Assembly (NCBI GenBank): GCA_016720745.1 | Contig: JADKKA010000001.1 | Coordinates: 1-64,000 of the forward strand | Reading direction: 5' to 3' | From: Chitinophagaceae bacterium | GTDB taxonomy: Bacteria; Bacteroidota; Bacteroidia; Chitinophagales; Chitinophagaceae | Length of the DNA stretch: 64,000 nt | Program-made: the position numbers and the translations under genes | The notes under the pieces: model-generated | What the model was told of the DNA's origin: nothing | Databases searched by the model: none | The model's input: only the letters and a program-made list of their open reading frames with translations | Part shown: positions 21,359 through 33,914 of the stretch, one piece after another | Numbering within the stretch: the stretch's first letter is position 1 | Layout: each line of letters starts with the position of its first letter

Positions 21359-24300
21359 TTAGTTACGTATAATGACTACACGTCCACCGTGTACCGGTGG
21401 CCCCTTGATAGATTGAAGTTGATAGAAATAAATACCTGGAGGCAGAAATTCTGTTTTGATAGTTTTTAAGTTACCTTCTTTAAGAAGTATTTCTGAAAGT
21501 AAAACCCGCCCCTAATTGATCTATCAATTCGAATTTCACATCGTCCTCAACAGTGTATTTTAAATTGAGTTCATTTTCAGCAGGATTTGGAAATACAATA
21601 AACTCAGGTAAAAATGAATCGTTACGCTTCCTAAGCACTAAACCATTCTGGATGCAAATTTGGGCATCATTGTATTCAACATCAAGATTCAACCAGGAAT
21701 AGAGCGAACGTGCTAAATAAACAGCAGGGCCTCCTGATAAAGGACATTGCTCCGCCATAGAAATCAATTCAGAAGTGTATGGCTGCAATGAATCAGGCCG
21801 TATGATCTCTGTACATTTTATTCGAATTTCATTGACTATGCCTTGATTAATTTCATAAATCTTGTTACTCACAATTTCTTCATTGGCAGTATTCAACAAA
21901 TCAGCATTGATAGTTATTGTACTATCAATGCTTTGAAGTGCTGCTAAATTGTAATAAATCAAATTCGCAATACTGGAACGCAAATTTTGCACCTGGAACT
22001 TTAGACTATCGCGGATTTGATTTGTCAACGAATCAATAGTAAGCAAACTGTCACAAAGCCTGATCATTTCGGATTGAGTATAAATTTGAAATGAGTTTTG
22101 TTCTACAATGGTAGATACAGTCTCCTGATTTGAAAATAAAGTCTCATGCTCCACATTAACTTTAGCTATGTGCTGGATCATGGTACCTGCCATATTTATG
22201 TAGAAGTCAGCCAGATATTGACTCGAATCCAAATATTCAGGCTGCTTCAATAACTTTTCATATAAAGCCACGCGTGCTTTCCATTTGGTCTCTTCATCGA
22301 ACTCGGAACTTTCAATTTGACCCTGAGCTGCAAGAATATCAAGATATAAATTGCTTGACTCCTTACTGTAATACGGAATCAAAGAACACTCTGAATGATG
22401 TGTTGTGTCTATATTACAACTATCATCAATTTGAGCACGCAATCGAAACCAATCTCTAGGATTAATTTCTAATGTATCAGGAAAATTGGTATGATTAGCA
22501 CCATTGGAAAAAGTTTGCCCTGAGGAATCTACAAAAACTTGTTCAAATGGGGCTGCAGCAGAATCTAAATTCTGGGCAGCAAACCCGGCATACACATCCT
22601 TCCACCACCAATTTCCCCTACAAATTTGCTCATCTACATGAGCTGAACCACTATAAAATAAACCATTGTAATGATCGTTGAAGTCATTGGCTCTTACCAC
22701 AGTTTCGTTTCCACTTCCGCCTGCACAGTTGGCAACAAATACCAGTCCGTTGAAAGTATTATCGAAGGAATTGCAATTAATCACATTCGATTTACTGTCC
22801 CAGAATTCCATTGCAGATTCTGAAGGGTTGGTGTACGAACTATTCAGTCCATAGACATTGTTGCAGGAAAGTGTGTTGTAATCTGAAAGATGCAACACTA
22901 TTCCCTTAAGGTTCGAGGAGTGCACTCCCATTTGAACAGAATTGTGATCAATCAGATAGTTGTTGGCTCCGGTAATTTCAATTCCGTTCTTCGCATAGTT
23001 GTGCAGACTAACATTATTCCTCTCTATAGAACTACTCGGATTTGCACCCTGATTTTCCCAGATGTAAATTCCTCTACCACTTATGCTCGCAGAACCATTC
23101 AAGGCATGACGACTGCCGATGTCGATTTCATTGTGATACACACTCGTATGAAGAGTGCCATCCGTAAATTGCAGTACAATCCCGTACTTATTACAATCCA
23201 AATGGTTTTCAAGTATAAGTACGTCGTTATTCCGACTCCATGCGGCTCGGATGCCCCAATCACAATTGAATACGTAATTTTTGGAAGACTTAACATTACT
23301 CGCAAACGCGACTACCGCATAATTGCAGTCCACGAAATCATTTAAAGCCGGATTATCCAAACCACGTTGTGTCAAAGCGGAATAACCGGAAATACCATTT
23401 ACATATACACCAGAACCATTACAAAAAGCCGAACTTACACCAGTACCATTTCCGAAAGTGATATTATCGTAATTCTGAATCCTTAAAAACCGGCTTCTTT
23501 CTACATTGACATTGCTGCGCATAGCTCTCACGCCATTGTTCAACCCTTCAAAAATATTTGGATACGTTGAACCGGAACCAATATCGAAGAATGCATTGTC
23601 TTCAAGGTAAATCCCGGTAAAAGTTTTAGAAAAATTCAATGGCATCGGCTTTGGATACGGAGTAGTAAGATGTAGTGTGCCCGTGCAAGAAAAAGTAGAA
23701 TTGATGACATGTCCGTAGACAATAGTACTTCCAGATGCTGAATCTGTCGGGCAATAGATTCCAATGTAATCGTTATTAAATACAGCCTGATTCACATCTA
23801 AATAAGTACCATCATTCGCTTGTATGCCATAAATAGCGTTTTCAATTGTCGATCCAAAAATAGTGACAAATGAAGTTCGTTGAGAAAGTAGCCCTTGCGA
23901 CATTTGATTACACGAATAAACGTGGGAGTCATACAAAATAAAATTAATTCCCGTGAGTATGTTGATCACGGCATTTGGCCCCATCACAATATTCGTACAA
24001 CTTCTGAAAGCAAAATCATGATCCACCGTAAACGTATCGTTAATCAGAATAATATTTTGCGTAGTAATTGAATCATAGCCCAATGATGATGAATGAATAT
24101 TGGAAAAATTATAGTCACTATTAAAGTCAAATCCGGAAGGCACACAGCAATTCACATAAGGAAGGACGTTTACCGTAACAGTTTGAGTAACCGATAGTCC
24201 GTTTGCATCGGTAACAGTTACTGTATAAATGCTGGTGACAGTTGGGCTGACAATGATACTGGAAAGACTGTCGCCTGTATTCCAGTCATAACTATACGGG

Positions 24301-27300
24301 GCTATCCCGCCAGTAATGCTCGTTGAGATTGTTGCTACACTACCACTACACCGAGGCTGAACCGGGTTGATCGTGATGTAGTAATTTCCCTGACAATAGG
24401 ATGAACAACTATCTCCATCCGCAGTCCAATTGAATGTAGAAATACTTAATGAATCCGGAATTACTCCGCCACAGAATGAAACTCCTCCAAATCTGACTTC
24501 GGGCATTCTCGAATTGGAATAGCCGCAGACGGGTGTTACAGCATATCGCAAACAAATCCATTCTCCATTAGCCAGTTCTTGTGTAGACGAATTTAGTAAG
24601 CTATCGTAAGCACTTAAGTCTACTTGATAATGTGAAGAACCTACAGAATCTACTGATACTTGCGTTGATGATGTTCCATGATTGTAAACCAAAAAGACAC
24701 TATTTGTATCAAGAATCAACAATGAATCATGTAAGTAGATTTGAGCGATAAAATCACGAACACCTGCTCCATCGCTTTCCACACAGGCTTCAAATTGATA
24801 GCTGTTACAAAGCGCAAACGTTGCAGGTTGTTGAAAAAGGGAATCATTGTATTCCGCCAATTGAACACCCCTCTCATCAACATTGATCATTTGCTGAGGA
24901 TAATGCGAACAAATATCACTACTCAGATCAGCAGGGTATCTGGGTTGTGTATTCGGATAGGCCCCACAATACCACCCGTAGGATACCGGTAATGAATGAT
25001 GTCCTACGCCAAGACATGAATCATAATTTGCTTTTAACAAATAATCACATATTCTGCCACCTGGATTTTTACACTCAATCAGACCCAGCTCAAAAAAATT
25101 GTTTGAGTCAGCAGAAAATGTTGAACCGTATAAAGGGCAACCAGCTGTCTGGCTCGTTAAAGTAATATTTCGCAAAAAAGAATTAACAGGAATATACAGC
25201 CATGTATTTGTTGATGCGGTACAATTTAAAGAATTTGTCCGATTTGAAATTTGAAAATTAATTTCAACTTCATGGGAATTAACCGTTGTTGTGCCAAACG
25301 AACTAAGCGTAAGAAACGGCAATGAATCCTGCATCACACAATCTAAAGTGTCGTTATAAAGATATGGCAGAGTGAGTACTGTATCAACAGTAGTTAGGCT
25401 GATGGATTGTACTGTACCCGAAGAGCTACACCCAAAAGAAGGGATGTACGCAACTTCATCATTTCTGGAAACAATGGTACTACATTGTACTTATCACAAG
25501 GTGTTGCTGTTGGCAGATTATTCCAATATGAGGAAGTGCCAGATCGAACAGAATAAAAACGATGAATGCAACCAAACGCTCCGCAGAAGTACAACCAATC
25601 CGGATTCAGATAGTCAGCGCTGTAATGACAGGTATCCGTGAGCGGAGAACCACAAATCTGGACATATCCTTCATCACCGGTGTAAATTCCGTTGTTGTGC
25701 GTTAAAAGTGCGGCATCTGTGAGAACAATATCCGAAAAGTACATGGCTGCGATCGGATCTGCATCAAAGTAATTGTTTTCGAAAATGTTTGAAGTTCCAT
25801 GAAGGTAATTTCTGCAAACGTGATAAAATATTTTGAAATCAAACTCATCATCAACATGTATATGATAGTTTCCGGAAGTCGAAAGAATGACACTATCCAT
25901 TGGAATCCGGACAAAATATCGGTCACTATCGTGCCGGATGGAAGAAATGTTGACTGAATAATTAAAAGGACAATTGCATGTATCTGGGTAAATAGTTAAA
26001 ACTGCCGAATCTGGAATCAGGTTAAATTTGCCCGTATCACTAAAATGAATAATTTGTTCCATGTACAAATATGAAAGTGGATCATGGGTCGAACGATAAT
26101 AATCATATGTCAGGTTATGAAATGAGTTTTGATCACCGTTATGAAAAATACCATGTTGTGAGGCAATTAACTGATCATTTACCATTGATGAATTTCTCCG
26201 GATGCTCGAGAGCATTACAGCGCTCGTATCACTAAGTCTTGCCATCGGATAATCAGCTAAACCATCATCGTCCGAATCATACCAGCCCAGAGATTGTTCT
26301 GATCGTTCTAAACTAAAAGAAACCGTTTCTATACCAAAAGTCTTACAACCAGGACAGTGAATGCGAATTCTGCCTCCTGTTTTAGCAAGCGGAATGAAAC
26401 AGGAATCACAATTTGATCCTGGTAATGGTACAAGATAAAATTTTGCAGAAAAAGTAGCCGGCTCATAGGGTTCAGGAATACACGAGGGGAACATTCGATA
26501 ATGAAAAACGAATAATTCATAAAATCCATAAAGGATGCATAAGTCGGAAAATGAGCTGCGTTGAACTGGTATATTCCTTCCCATGCGGCACCAACAGTAT
26601 CTGGAGAAACAATTTGATTAAAATTTCCTGACACCGGGAACAAAGTATCCCCTCCGTTAGTGGCCGAAAACAGGTATGGAACAAAAGTATTATCAAAATT
26701 TAAACCTGGTTGCATTTGAATAATCACTCGTAATGCACCAGTTGGACTCGCACTTGCGGTATTCTGAAAAAGTTGCTGATCAAAATAACTACTGATACCA
26801 TAATAATCAAACCCTGCATTCCGTACAACAAACTCTTGAGGTACCGGCAGGTTGACCATGCGGAACATACATATCTGATACGGTAGAAAAAAAATCCTGA
26901 GATAAATGAAGATCTCCATTTCCATTATTGGTACTCAATGAGCTTGTGCCATACAAGGATGCACCAGCAGGTTTTGAAATCAGCGTTAAGCTATCATTGC
27001 AAGCTGTAATACCTTTCAAAAATAAATTCCAATGATTAAAGGACAAAGTCTTGTTGAACAGATCGTATTCATCAATATTAGAAGTACTGTCAATGTTTTC
27101 ATCATCAGGGCAACATCGTAAAGTATAAAAACTGAGGGTGTCTCTAAAGCCACTCCACAGTGTATCTAAAAAAATATCAGCATAGAAGATGGCGTTGATA
27201 TTATCATTCAGGCAATGTGGCAGGGAATCTGTAAACTGATCCCTTAAATAAGAAACTGAATCGAAAGAAACAGGCTGACCCAATAAAATTGGGTGGAGAG

Positions 27301-28381
27301 AATCATTAAGGATATATGTGTAAAACGGAATACTGCCTTGTGTTACCGAAAAATAAAGATGGACATTTCTGAAATTAATATTATCCCGATTTTCAATCAG
27401 AAAACGCCAGTGAGTGATGTCTCCTGTACAGCTATTGTCCCAATATTGTGCAGTAGAATCACCTGGTAATAATCGTGTAAAAAAAACATTTGAGGTTTCT
27501 TCTACACCTTCAAATGACACAAGTATTGCCTGGGTAATTGAAATACAAGTTTCGCTGCGGGAACAGCCCCATTCATATTTAATCTGAGATTCTGCAGGGG
27601 AAACAGGGCAGCCTAAGATTTCAAAATTCTCAACAATTTTTAATGTGTCGCCTGTAATTATGTGCATGGCGATAGAGTCAAAAGAAAATGAAATCGAAGC
27701 CGTATCAGTAGCGGGAATGACAGAAAGTAGATTTGAGTTGACATATACTTTTGCATTAAGTATATGGATAAATGAAGATCCGATTGAATTCAAAGTATCA
27801 CTAAATGCAAAATAATTATCAAAATAACTTGATGAGCCCCTGTTTATCAAGTTAAAAGATCGGCTGGCGAAAGTCCAGCCTCTTACTGATAAACTTGATT
27901 CAAAATTACTCTCTAAATAGGGAGATCCAAGAGTATAGCTATGTAGAAAAGCGTTCGAAAGGCAAGGTTGATTTCCTGGAATGAAAACCATCACAGAATC
28001 TGTCATCCCGCTTGCGGGTATAGGAAGCAAAAGTTGATTATTTTGTGAAATTGAATGGCAATCGTAACGAAACCGGATTGTATCATTAACTGTAGCCCCC
28101 GTATCAATAGTACTTGAAAAATAAGTACGATAATTCCCATTTAGAGTGCCAGTAGGTGTAGTAATTACTGCACTATCCATCTCAAATTTAATAGCCAGTC
28201 CAACATTTGAATAAGCTGTAGTTGTTGAAGCGTTATGAATATGAAAAATCAAAACGTAATCTTCACAACTCACTACTAATCCGGGTGCATTAACAGAAAT
28301 AGTTAAATCCGTACAAGCATTTTGTGAGTAGCTGAAAAACGGAAACACAAGGAATATGAACAGAAGGAATTTGTGATGCAT
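21359..28381 (-). CDS. Giant (about 2,340 residues) T9SS beta-helix surface protein (four frameshifts)
   Basis: The start chosen is the ATG at 28381, which opens a clean signal peptide (MHHKFLLFIFLVFPFFSYSQ). The N-terminal third is DUF11/adhesin-like beta-sandwiches (VSCEDYVLIFHIHNAS, AIKFEMDSAV). A middle PKD/SprB unit (SITGGIAPYSYDWNTGD) lies near 24280, and a long right-handed beta-helix near 22600-24100 (FNNDYIGIYCPTDSA, VFNCDWGIRAAWSRNND, HNSVQMGVHSSN). A helical stretch follows near 21850-22250. The chain passes through four frames. Breaks fall near 26887-26894 (A8 run), 26530-26580, about 25420 (where GCSSSGTVQSISLTTV bridges) and about 21490. The end is a type A sorting domain (VFPNPAENELNLKY...LPPGIYFYQLQSIKG...RVVIIRN). 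It is probably a large adhesin. Confidence 0.75.
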
Positions 28382-28976
28382 GTGCCTGAAGAATTGTATT
28401 GTGCAAATAAAAAATGACACAAATAAACCGGCATTCTAATGCAAAGTTATTTTTTTTCGTGACTTTTCCTAGGATAGATGAATTTATTATTGGCACAAAG
28501 TTCATCTTAATTGTAAGTGGGATCTAATTTCAAATTTTTTCGAGAGATACAGGGGAATGCCCCAAATTTGGCGCTTAGCTATTAATGAAGTTTATCGTTG
28601 ACATACTACCTTGACTAATGCGCCTTGGATTGGATCGGCTTCTCATTTCTACCCCCTGTACCCCCCCCCTCATTTCATTTCAAACCGTTTGAATCGCTCC
28701 TTGATAATGATATTTTTAACAAATCTGCAATTTTATATAGCCGGACCATCATGCTGAAGATCTGTGTAATTAATATATCTGAAACATAATGTCAGAGAAG
28801 CAAGAGAAATACTACTTAAAGGAAGTGCCTGTATTTACAAATTTCCGAAACCTTCGGTACAAATTTCCAGTTTTACCATTTAAAATTTATACCAAAATTT
28901 TCAATGAAAAGAGAATTTCAACTTTAACAAAAGTATAATTCAAACGAAATCTACCATAGTAATTCCTTTGGAAGTT
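28382..28976. other. 595-bp gene-free region between two reverse-strand secreted-protein genes
   Basis: No ORF found. A CAAAGTTA at 28442-28449 reads TAACTTTG on the reverse strand, matching the Bacteroidota -7 box, and could drive the giant gene. A run of nine C lies at about 28661-28669. Confidence 0.5.
28442..28449 (-). promoter_or_regulatory. Candidate Bacteroidota -7 box (TAnnTTTG) for the giant T9SS gene
   Basis: On the reverse strand it reads TAACTTTG, about 60 bases before the start at 28381. No clear -33 TTTG was seen at the usual distance, so this is weak. Confidence 0.3.
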
Positions 28977-30909
28977 CTATTGCAAAACAATTTTCCGCAC
29001 ATCAATCGCAATACCCTGGGCATTCAACAGGTAAATCAGGTAAACACCATTTCCTGTCCACGTATTGAGATCAACTATAAAAGTTTGTTGAGTAAGCGAA
29101 GTTGAATAAACCGTTTGACCAAGAGTATTATCAATTCGAATAGTATACCCATTCATTGTACTGTAGTTACTACCACAATCAATTGTAATGTGATCGTTGG
29201 ATGGATTCGGGTAGACTTTGATAGAATTTTGATAGGTAATAGGATTGAAACCGGTTAAATTAGCATTTATAATGAGTGTATCGGTGACAGTAATTGTTTG
29301 GAAACAAAGACCCAAATTGTAAAGCTGTGTCACTTCTTGCTGAGACAATACTCTGTTCCAAATACCGATATCATCCAAACAACCATTGTAAAATGAATTT
29401 CCAAATCCCTTCGCGAAAAGAAGTGCTTCTGGTGAATTGGCAAGCGTTCCTGGTGAGTTTCCGATGCCCGAATTAATGCCATTGGATAGAACGCCATTCA
29501 CATATATATCAACAGATGTTGGGGCATTATAAATGGCCACAAGATGAGTCCAGTTATCATAATTTACTGTATCTGTTGAATGCCTGGCACAACCTAAGCC
29601 TGAACCAAAACCCATTGCAATTCTTCCGTTCCTATCGGCCACATCCATGTTATAATCGCCACTTACATTTGCAATCGAGGAGTTCTGCTTAGTGATTAAT
29701 GGACCGTTATCCTGACTTGTTTTTATCCAAACACTAATTGAAAAAGGATTTCCTAGAAAATCAAGTGAATTATTTACCGGATCTGAAACTGTAATGAAAT
29801 TTGAAAGTCCGTCAAAACTATATGCACTATTAGGATTTCCAAATCTATCTGGAATTAAAGTCGCGCCATTTACTACGCCATCATTTCCATTACCGGTTTC
29901 ATCATTTGCATTCCCACAAAATGGCCAATAACTAATCAGTCCTTGCGTAAGTCCTAACGGAAGTGTAGCACTTAAGCATGGAGAATTATGTAAAGAAAAT
30001 TCCCAAAAGTCATTCATATAACTAATACCATCTGAGCCTAAACCAACATATCCACGATTGTTAATACTGAAACCTATCGCTCTTTCGCGAATTCCTCCAG
30101 CAAAAGAATCAACCTGCAACCAGGTATCAAAAAGTGGATCATATCTCCAAAAGTCATTTAGTAAACCAGGAGTTTTACCAGTGCCTACATATCCAAAATT
30201 ATCAATCGTAAATGATACTGCATGCCATCTTCCTTGTCCGGGTAAATCAGTTTTCTGGGTCCAAGTCGAAGTTGCCGGGTCATATTCATAAAGAAAATTT
30301 GCCGCAGCTGAACCGGTTGAGCTATTTCCGGTGCAGACGTATCCCTTTTGTCCAATTGTAAATGCTGTTGCAACATTTACTGCGCCTCCGGGAAAATCCG
30401 GTTTCTGTGTCCAAGTATCGGATAAAGGGTCATACTCCCAAAAATCCTGAAGAAAAGTTCCATCACTTCCCATTCCGATATATCCCTTTGAAGCTATTGA
30501 AAAACCTACTGCGCCATAACGGGCAGTACCGGGAAAATCGCCTTTCTGTGTCCAGGTATTAGACACTGGATCATATTCAAATGCTTAAGGAATTTGTGCT
30601 ACCAGTTCCTACATATCCTTTGTTATCAATACAAAAAGCAATTGGCAATGTTCTAGGCAAACCAATAAAACTTGCCTTTTGAGTCCAGGAATCATTGGTT
30701 GGATCGTATTCCCAAAAATCATTAGAGTATGCCATGCTATCCTCACCAAATCCAACATACCCTTTAGTTCCGATTGCCATAGCTGTAGCCATCCATCTTG
30801 AGCTCCCTTGGAAATCAGCTTTTCTCTCCCAGGTTAGCTGAGCTATTGAATCAATAGATGAGAACAAAATAAAATTTACTATTAGGATTGGCAAAAAGGA
30901 GTTTTTCAT
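28977..30909 (-). CDS. Kelch-repeat, LamG and T9SS sorting-domain protein (one frameshift)
   Basis: The ATG at 30909 starts a signal peptide (MKNSFLPILIVNFILFSS). Six Kelch units follow, with GYVGFGEDSMAYSNDFWEYD, then TWTQKADFPG-type motifs. A frame change near 30585 interrupts the second, after GTGSTNS. Residues about 300-490 are a LamG/concanavalin-like domain (GLISYWPFCGNANDETGNGN, then FSISVWIKTSQDNGP, then CLDDIGIWNRVLSQQEV). It ends with a type A sorting domain (VYPNPSNDHITID...GNGVYLIYLLN...RKIVLQ). Kelch-LamG proteins of this kind are secreted and probably bind glycans; the substrate is unknown. Confidence 0.82.
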
Positions 30910-31092
30910 AGGTTTAGAAATTAAATTCAATTTTGATCATGTATAATTGTATGCTCTTCTTTTTTTGAAATTCTGAATCTGTGTTTTTGTTCAACACAAT
31001 ACTGAAACAAGTATCAAAACAAATACGAGCCTGTCAAACTTATTAGGTTAATTACTTCAATTTGATATTTAATATATCCATCAAAGGCAAAT

Positions 31093-33220
31093 TTATAACC
31101 CTACAACCACCCTCTCATAAAACCGTTGATCTTCAATTTGAATAATGGCTACATATACTCCCTTTGCAAGGTCTGCAACGGAACACATCGTGCTTTTGGA
31201 AATCAATTTCTCTTTTAAAATTTCTTTTCCGGTAATATCCAAAAATATTATTTCTGACCCCACATGACCTGCAGGAATGTTGATGCTAACAAAATCAGAA
31301 GCTGGATTTGGAAAGATATATATTTCACTCTCTGATATTTCATTTTGAAGATTTGTAGTAGCATAATAATAAGATGCGGAAAATCCTGTACACCCGAGTG
31401 AATCATATGTAACCACCACATAATTTCCTGTCTGGCCCGGAATTATATAAGAAAGAACTCCTGAACTGTAAAGTGTCCCATCCAAATACCATTCATAATG
31501 GTCAGCAAATGACAAAGTGAATAATGTATCTCCCGAAAGTTGAATTTCCGGTCCGGAAATATGAATGAGTTCCGATTGTACGGTGCAGACCCCTCCTTGG
31601 AAATAGTCTGAAGAATAGTTGCCAGTAACTTCAACAAAATAATCTCCTGGATGAGTCACTTCCAGGGCAGATAAATTTGCATTGGGTATTATCTGACCAT
31701 TCTCGTACCATTGATAACTTACAATACCTGAATTTTGGACGGATAAATTAATAGGTCCGGAACAAGTCGAAGAATCAACATCTACCCTGGTCGAAAAAAC
31801 AGGTGAGACATGGTACTGAATTGTATCAATATTGCCGGCATTGTCTTGTGCAATAACAGTGTATGTCATGCTATCATTCACTTCAATCACAGGATTGGTG
31901 ATTGTATCCGAAGACAAACCGGTTGATGGATACCAATGGATTTGATATGGCGGACAACCACCTGCGACTATTAAATTAGGTTGATAAACAGATCCCGGAC
32001 AAACAGGCGGATCAATATCCCATCTGGGAACAAAAATTCCAATATCGGAGGAATTATAATAAGAATATTCTACATAGGTATTTGTTTCTGCAGTCGTGAT
32101 CCACATTTGTTCATGGTATTGAATTAATGACCCGCAGAATCATAAGTATTCTGAAAATTGTTTCCACAGGGGTTGGTACAGCCCCCGGTTAGCTCCATAT
32201 CTATTAGTCGATTTTCCGCATCATATGTATAGATTGTAACATACGGACGATAAATTCCGGACCACAATGAATCACCATTAAAAAGATCCAAAGAATAGAG
32301 ACCTTCGGATGATATCATCAGTTTATATTCATCGTTTAAAAAGATCATAATCATAACTATAAATATATGCCTCTGTATTATGAAAGTCACGGTGTCGATG
32401 GATGTATAGGTGAATGAATGCCAATAAACTGTTGCATCCAAAGAATCAAGATCATAGTACAACGTATCTACAGCACCAACACTATCAACGATCACAGGAA
32501 TTAATTTGACAATGCGGGCACTCCAGTTCCCCTCTTGCAGTTGATATGGGGCCAGAGAAAAAACTTGCCAATTAGATGTCAGCGTGTCCCAATAACTGAG
32601 TTCCAGCGAAGTTCTTGTAGAGCCTGTATAAGTAAAGACAAACATTGAATCGCTCAACCATGATGAACCATTTCCATGGTAAAATATTTTTGAGAAGGGC
32701 TGATCATTTTGATATACTGTTTCTGTTTTCAGATCATTTGTCCACAGCCCCAAAACACTGAAATAAGAGTTGTATTCAATAGGCTGGTCATTCACATTGT
32801 ACAGATAGGTCTTTACAGAAAGAGAATCCCATGCGGCACCGTTCCAGACCCTCTCATACTCACCTGTAAGTTTATCCGTCATTGAATAGGTAAACGTAAC
32901 TGATCGTTTATTCATCCAACCAGACAGGGAACCCTCGCTTACAAGAATTTCCTGAACTAAGCCTGTTGTCGTATAAATTGTATCCGTCTTATCCCAGAAT
33001 CCATTTCCACAAAAAGGATTAGTCCAAGGCATCCCATTTTGACCACAATAGGAACTCATTCCGGAATCTTTATCGTATTATTGAAATAGTCCAGGGTATA
33101 TCCGGAGGAAATAATTGTTGAATCATTTCCACAAGAAATCGGAGACCGAAAGGAATTCTCCTTACCAAAACAAAACAACAAATTTGATACTGCGAAAAAT
33201 GTTAGTATAAAATGTCTCAT
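31093..33220 (-). CDS. T9SS-exported protein with YD-like repeats and Ig/PKD-like domains, paralogue of 16031-18809 (two frameshifts)
   Basis: The ATG at 33220 starts a signal peptide (MRHFILTFFAVSNLLFCFG). A frame change near 33070 enters the YD-like part (FTYSMTDKLTGEYERVWNG, TYLYNVNDQPIEYNSY, YTYDAENRLIDMELTG). A second change near 32115 (YDSAG, then SLIQYHEQ) enters Ig/PKD-like units (YQIHWYPSTGLSSDTI, SYQWYENGQIIPNAN, YEWYLDGTLYSSG). It ends in a type A sorting domain (IFPNPASDFVSINI...LAKGVYVAIIQ...RVVVGL). Order and motifs follow the forward-strand gene at 16031-18809, so the two are paralogues in inverted orientation. Confidence 0.75.
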
Positions 33221-33263
33221 TAAAATAATTGTTAAAATAAGTTACCATCCAATTCTTCAAAAT

Positions 33264-33271
33264 CAAATTTA
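33264..33271 (-). promoter_or_regulatory. Candidate -7 box for the 31093-33220 gene
   Basis: Reads TAAATTTG on the reverse strand, 44 bases before the start codon at 33220, matching TAnnTTTG. The -33 element is not obvious. Confidence 0.3.
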
Positions 33272-33326
33272 AAAATATTCCATTTCAAATGCACAGGATA
33301 AATACAATTAATTTATCGCATGTATG

Positions 33327-33863
33327 TTAAGAAAACCAATTTACCTCAATTTTCCAGAAACAATCTCCAAAATCTTCTCTAAATTTCTTAATTAACTTAA
33401 AGTATTCCACTTTGTTGAGAGTTGTCCAGTTGCGGGATTTTAACTTTAATTCAGGATATTTAGAATCCAGGTTGTGCAAAAGAATTCTGTCTATTGGAGG
33501 ATGGGCGATTTTACTGAGTTTGCTTTTACCTTTTTCGGGAATAACAATAACTGTTTTAATATAAATTGCAACAATTTTAGCAGCCCTGCCATAACTGGGA
33601 ACCATTCCTTGTTTTCTAAATTCCGTAATCAATTTATCACAGGTCTTCTCATGAAAATTATCAAATTGCTCGGGGGAATTAATATCTTTTCTGAAAAACA
33701 GATTTTGGAGATCTGTTTGTTCGATGGCTTCTCGAATATTTTCAGTGGTAGTAAAATTCCTTTGAACAGCTCTGGCTGCAGTCCATACCGCAAATCGGTG
33801 AACGTGTTCAGCGAAAGAGTAATTATCTTCAGATTTTTTTGTCTTCACTCCTACCTGTTTCAT
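33327..33863 (-). CDS. Unknown 178-residue protein, last gene of the helicase/PLD operon
   Basis: An intact ORF about 50 bases after the helicase stop, on the same strand. It starts MKQVGVKTKKSEDNYSFAEH and has VHRFAVWTAARAVQRNF, GMVPSYGRAAKIVAIYIKT and HPPIDRILLHNLDSK. I do not recognise a family. The N-terminal FAEHVHRFAVWTAARA and the central AKIVAIYIKT look like helices of an accessory subunit. Position and direction suggest it is the fourth subunit or accessory factor of the module. No nuclease motif was seen. Confidence 0.75.
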   Translation of the reverse strand: MKQVGVKTKKSEDNYSFAEHVHRFAVWTAARAVQRNFTTTENIREAIEQTDLQNLFFRKDINSPEQFDNFHEKTCDKLITEFRKQGMVPSYGRAAKIVAIYIKTVIVIPEKGKSKLSKIAHPPIDRILLHNLDSKYPELKLKSRNWTTLNKVEYFKLIKKFREDFGDCFWKIEVNWFS

Positions 33864-33914
33864 ATAAGATATTTAAAACGTGTGGTGCTATTTCATTAAA
33901 TATTTCAAAAACAC

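Noticed and set aside
28661..28669. Phase-variable C tract
   Set aside because: It lies in intergenic DNA and not at a recognisable promoter or coding start.
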